This document shows, piece by piece, positions 62,534 to 64,000 of a stretch of 64,000 nucleotides of DNA. This DNA is from Streptomyces composti (GTDB taxonomy: Bacteria > Actinomycetota > Actinomycetes > Streptomycetales > Streptomycetaceae). Every line of letters begins with the position of its first letter. Within the stretch, counting starts at the first letter, position 1. Position numbers and translations under genes: made by a program. Location: the NCBI RefSeq assembly GCF_012034205.1, contig NZ_JAATEM010000021.1, positions 62,001-126,000 on the forward strand. The letters are read 5' to 3'. Under the pieces are notes generated by a model that saw nothing but the letters and a program-made list of their open reading frames with translations, was not told where the DNA came from and did not search any database.

Positions 62534-64000
62534 ATGCGGTGGTTGGTGGGGTGGAGCAGCACCGCCGCGGGAGTTGCCGGAGCGGGTGGGTACGGCTCCG
62601 CCGGGGCCACCGGCACCGACGGCGAGACGGTGCATCCCGTGGGTTCCCAGCTGCTGTGGGGCGATCCCGACCCGCTGTGGGCCGTCGGCGACTGGCGGCC
62701 CGACGAGGTACGCGTGGTGAGGGCCGACGCGCAGACCCGGATCGCGGTGCTCGGCACCTGCGGCGCCTCCGACGAGCAGCTGCGGGTGGCCCTGTTCGCC
62801 GCGCGCGGCGGGGCACTGAGGCACCTGACCGCCTGGCCGGGCAGCTACACCGCGGTCGTGCAGGTCGGACGCCGGATCACCGTCTGCGGTGATCTCGCGG
62901 GCGCCCGGCCGGTGTTCTACACCCCCTGGGCCGGCGGCACCGCCTACGCCACCGCCGCGCTGCCCCTGGCCGACCTCATCGAGGCCAACCTGGACTTCGG
63001 GCACCTCGCCGCGCTGCTCGCCGCCCCCGACGTACCGGCCGCGCTGCACGACTCCACCCCGTACGACGGCGTCAAGCGCATCCCGCCGGGGCACGCGCTG
63101 ATCCTGCGCGCGGGAGCCCGCGAGATCGCGGGCTACGAACCCGTCGCCTCGCTCGCCGTCGCGGCACCCCCGGCCGACCCGGAACACGCGGTGGACGCCG
63201 TACGGGACGCACTGGTCGAAGCGGTGCGCACCCGCCTCGCCGCGCCCCGGCACGTCCCCGGCGCGGGCATCGACCCCGGCCCCGTGCCCGGCATGGGCCC
63301 TGCGGAGCGACGGGCCGCACGCGGCATGCCGGTGCCCGGCATCGGAGCCGACCTGTCCGGCGGCCCCGCCTCCGGGACGCTGGCGCTGCTGGCCGCCGGC
63401 CTTCCCGGCATGCCGGGCACCGTGCTGGGCCACGGCACCGGCGCGGGGGAGCGGCTGCTCGCGGTCACCTTCAACGACCTCGTCGTCGGCGGCCGGGAGG
63501 ACGAACTCCAGCGGGCCGGCGCCCTGGCCGCGAACCCCCGGCTGCACCATGTGGTGGTCACCGGCAGCGAGGAGACGCTGCCCTACGCCGACCTGGACGG
63601 ACCCCTCACCGACGAGCCGGGCCCCTCGTTGGTCGTCGCCGCCCGCCACCGGGCCCGCCTCGCGGCCGGCAGCGCGGACCACTTCACCGGCTACGGGGCC
63701 CGGCAGGTGCTGGACGCCCACCCGGCCCGCCTGTCCGATCTGCTGATGGACCGCAAGCGGCGGCATCTGGTCCGTCCGGTGGCCGCGCTGGCCAAGGCGG
63801 ACGGCTCGGTGATGGTGCCCGCACGCGTCTACGCGGCGGCGCGCCGGCTGGCCCGCACCTCCTACCGGGCGGGCGTGCAGGAGCTGGCGCAGCGGCTGAT
63901 GCGCCGCAGCCTCGACGACGACGGCGGCCTCGCCGGGGTCTCCGGGGCCGCCGACGCCTCGCTGGCCGCGCTGAGCTGGGGGAGACCCGGTCCCGCGGCG
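62534..64000 (+). CDS. Asparagine-synthetase-like protein (3' end outside window)
   Basis: At least 489 aa. Residues ~1-200 resemble the class II glutaminase fold (VVQVGRRITVCGDLAGARPVFY; YDGVKRIPPGHALIL) but start MRWLVGWSS, without the Cys-2 nucleophile. A synthetase (ATP-PPase) domain follows, with LSGGPASGTLALLAA in place of the usual SGGLDSS. Loss of Cys-2 and of the Asp/Ser in the PP loop suggests no glutamine use and possibly changed adenylating activity, reminiscent of amide-bond-forming cyclase homologues. GGAGG lies 5 nt before the ATG. It is a Streptomyces core gene beside the sporulation regulator; function unknown. Confidence 0.82.
   Translation, partial: MRWLVGWSSTAAGVAGAGGYGSAGATGTDGETVHPVGSQLLWGDPDPLWAVGDWRPDEVRVVRADAQTRIAVLGTCGASDEQLRVALFAARGGALRHLTAWPGSYTAVVQVGRRITVCGDLAGARPVFYTPWAGGTAYATAALPLADLIEANLDFGHLAALLAAPDVPAALHDSTPYDGVKRIPPGHALILRAGAREIAGYEPVASLAVAAPPADPEHAVDAVRDALVEAVRTRLAAPRHVPGAGIDPGPVPGMGPAERRAARGMPVPGIGADLSGGPASGTLALLAAGLPGMPGTVLGHGTGAGERLLAVTFNDLVVGGREDELQRAGALAANPRLHHVVVTGSEETLPYADLDGPLTDEPGPSLVVAARHRARLAAGSADHFTGYGARQVLDAHPARLSDLLMDRKRRHLVRPVAALAKADGSVMVPARVYAAARRLARTSYRAGVQELAQRLMRRSLDDDGGLAGVSGAADASLAALSWGRPGPAA

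Noticed and set aside
62534..64000. Start of a lasso-peptide biosynthetic cluster
   Set aside because: The synthetase-like gene sits in conserved core order with no precursor peptide, protease or transporter gene visible.

Overview
The window is a high-GC actinobacterial chromosome segment, almost certainly Streptomyces. The main evidence is a bldC gene, a valine dehydrogenase beside it, a c-di-AMP riboswitch ahead of a cell-wall peptidase, many GTG starts, and the gene order vdh - bldC - hrpA ... trmB - sporulation-associated regulator, which I recognise from the Streptomyces coelicolor core chromosome. No rRNA, CRISPR array or intact integrase was seen.

Layout. (1) 1-8.5 kb is core: a DUF3073 protein, vdh, an unknown 280-aa protein, bldC with a strong terminator, a DUF6274 protein, tRNA-Asp and the DEAH helicase hrpA. 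(2) 8.5-10.3 kb is the remnant of an integrative element in tRNA-Phe. It is bounded by a 46-bp direct repeat and holds the last ~60 codons of a tyrosine integrase, a PP2C-like gene and a beheaded partner gene. (3) 10.3-14.8 kb is a recombination graveyard: tRNA-Phe, tRNA-Asp, a 3' fragment of tRNA-Glu, a Uma2-type gene, a decayed two-component system, and pieces of a permease, a multicopper oxidase, a TPR protein and an amylase. (4) 14.8-44.2 kb is a carbohydrate-catabolic island. (5) 44.3-64 kb is core again: tRNA-Phe/Asp/Glu, a metallophosphoesterase, a zincin, a lipoprotein, a DEAD-box helicase, tRNA-Lys, a two-component system, a RibD-type fusion, initiator tRNA, M23 peptidase, PrsW protease, trmB, L-2-hydroxyglutarate oxidase, a TPR regulator and a truncated asparagine-synthetase-like gene.

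The island works as one system. A TAT-secreted PL8 lyase, a TAT-exported beta-helix protein, an SGNH esterase, GH125 alpha-mannosidase, GH1 beta-glucosidase and a (now broken) GH2 beta-mannosidase could dismantle an acidic, mannose-containing, acylated polysaccharide; xanthan-like side chains fit best. A lipoprotein-dependent ABC importer without its own ATPase would bring oligosaccharides in. An SDR, a D-galactonate-type dehydratase, a 2-keto-3-deoxysugar kinase and a KDPG aldolase would carry sugars or uronates to pyruvate and a triose phosphate. An AraC-type activator sits in the middle. Five copies of a previously unlabelled ~32-bp element (TTGSAY, 13-14 nt, CTGTAC followed by a GG-ending tail) lie ahead of five of the island's transcription units, the best sign that the island is one regulon.

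Three pairs of direct repeats, all at tRNA 3' ends, bracket the accessory DNA (8534/10278, 10489/44496 and 13005/44212). This suggests repeated, partly nested integration at a Phe-Asp-Glu tRNA cluster. The tRNA arrays at the two ends share tRNA sequences but not spacers, so one of them probably arrived with the island.
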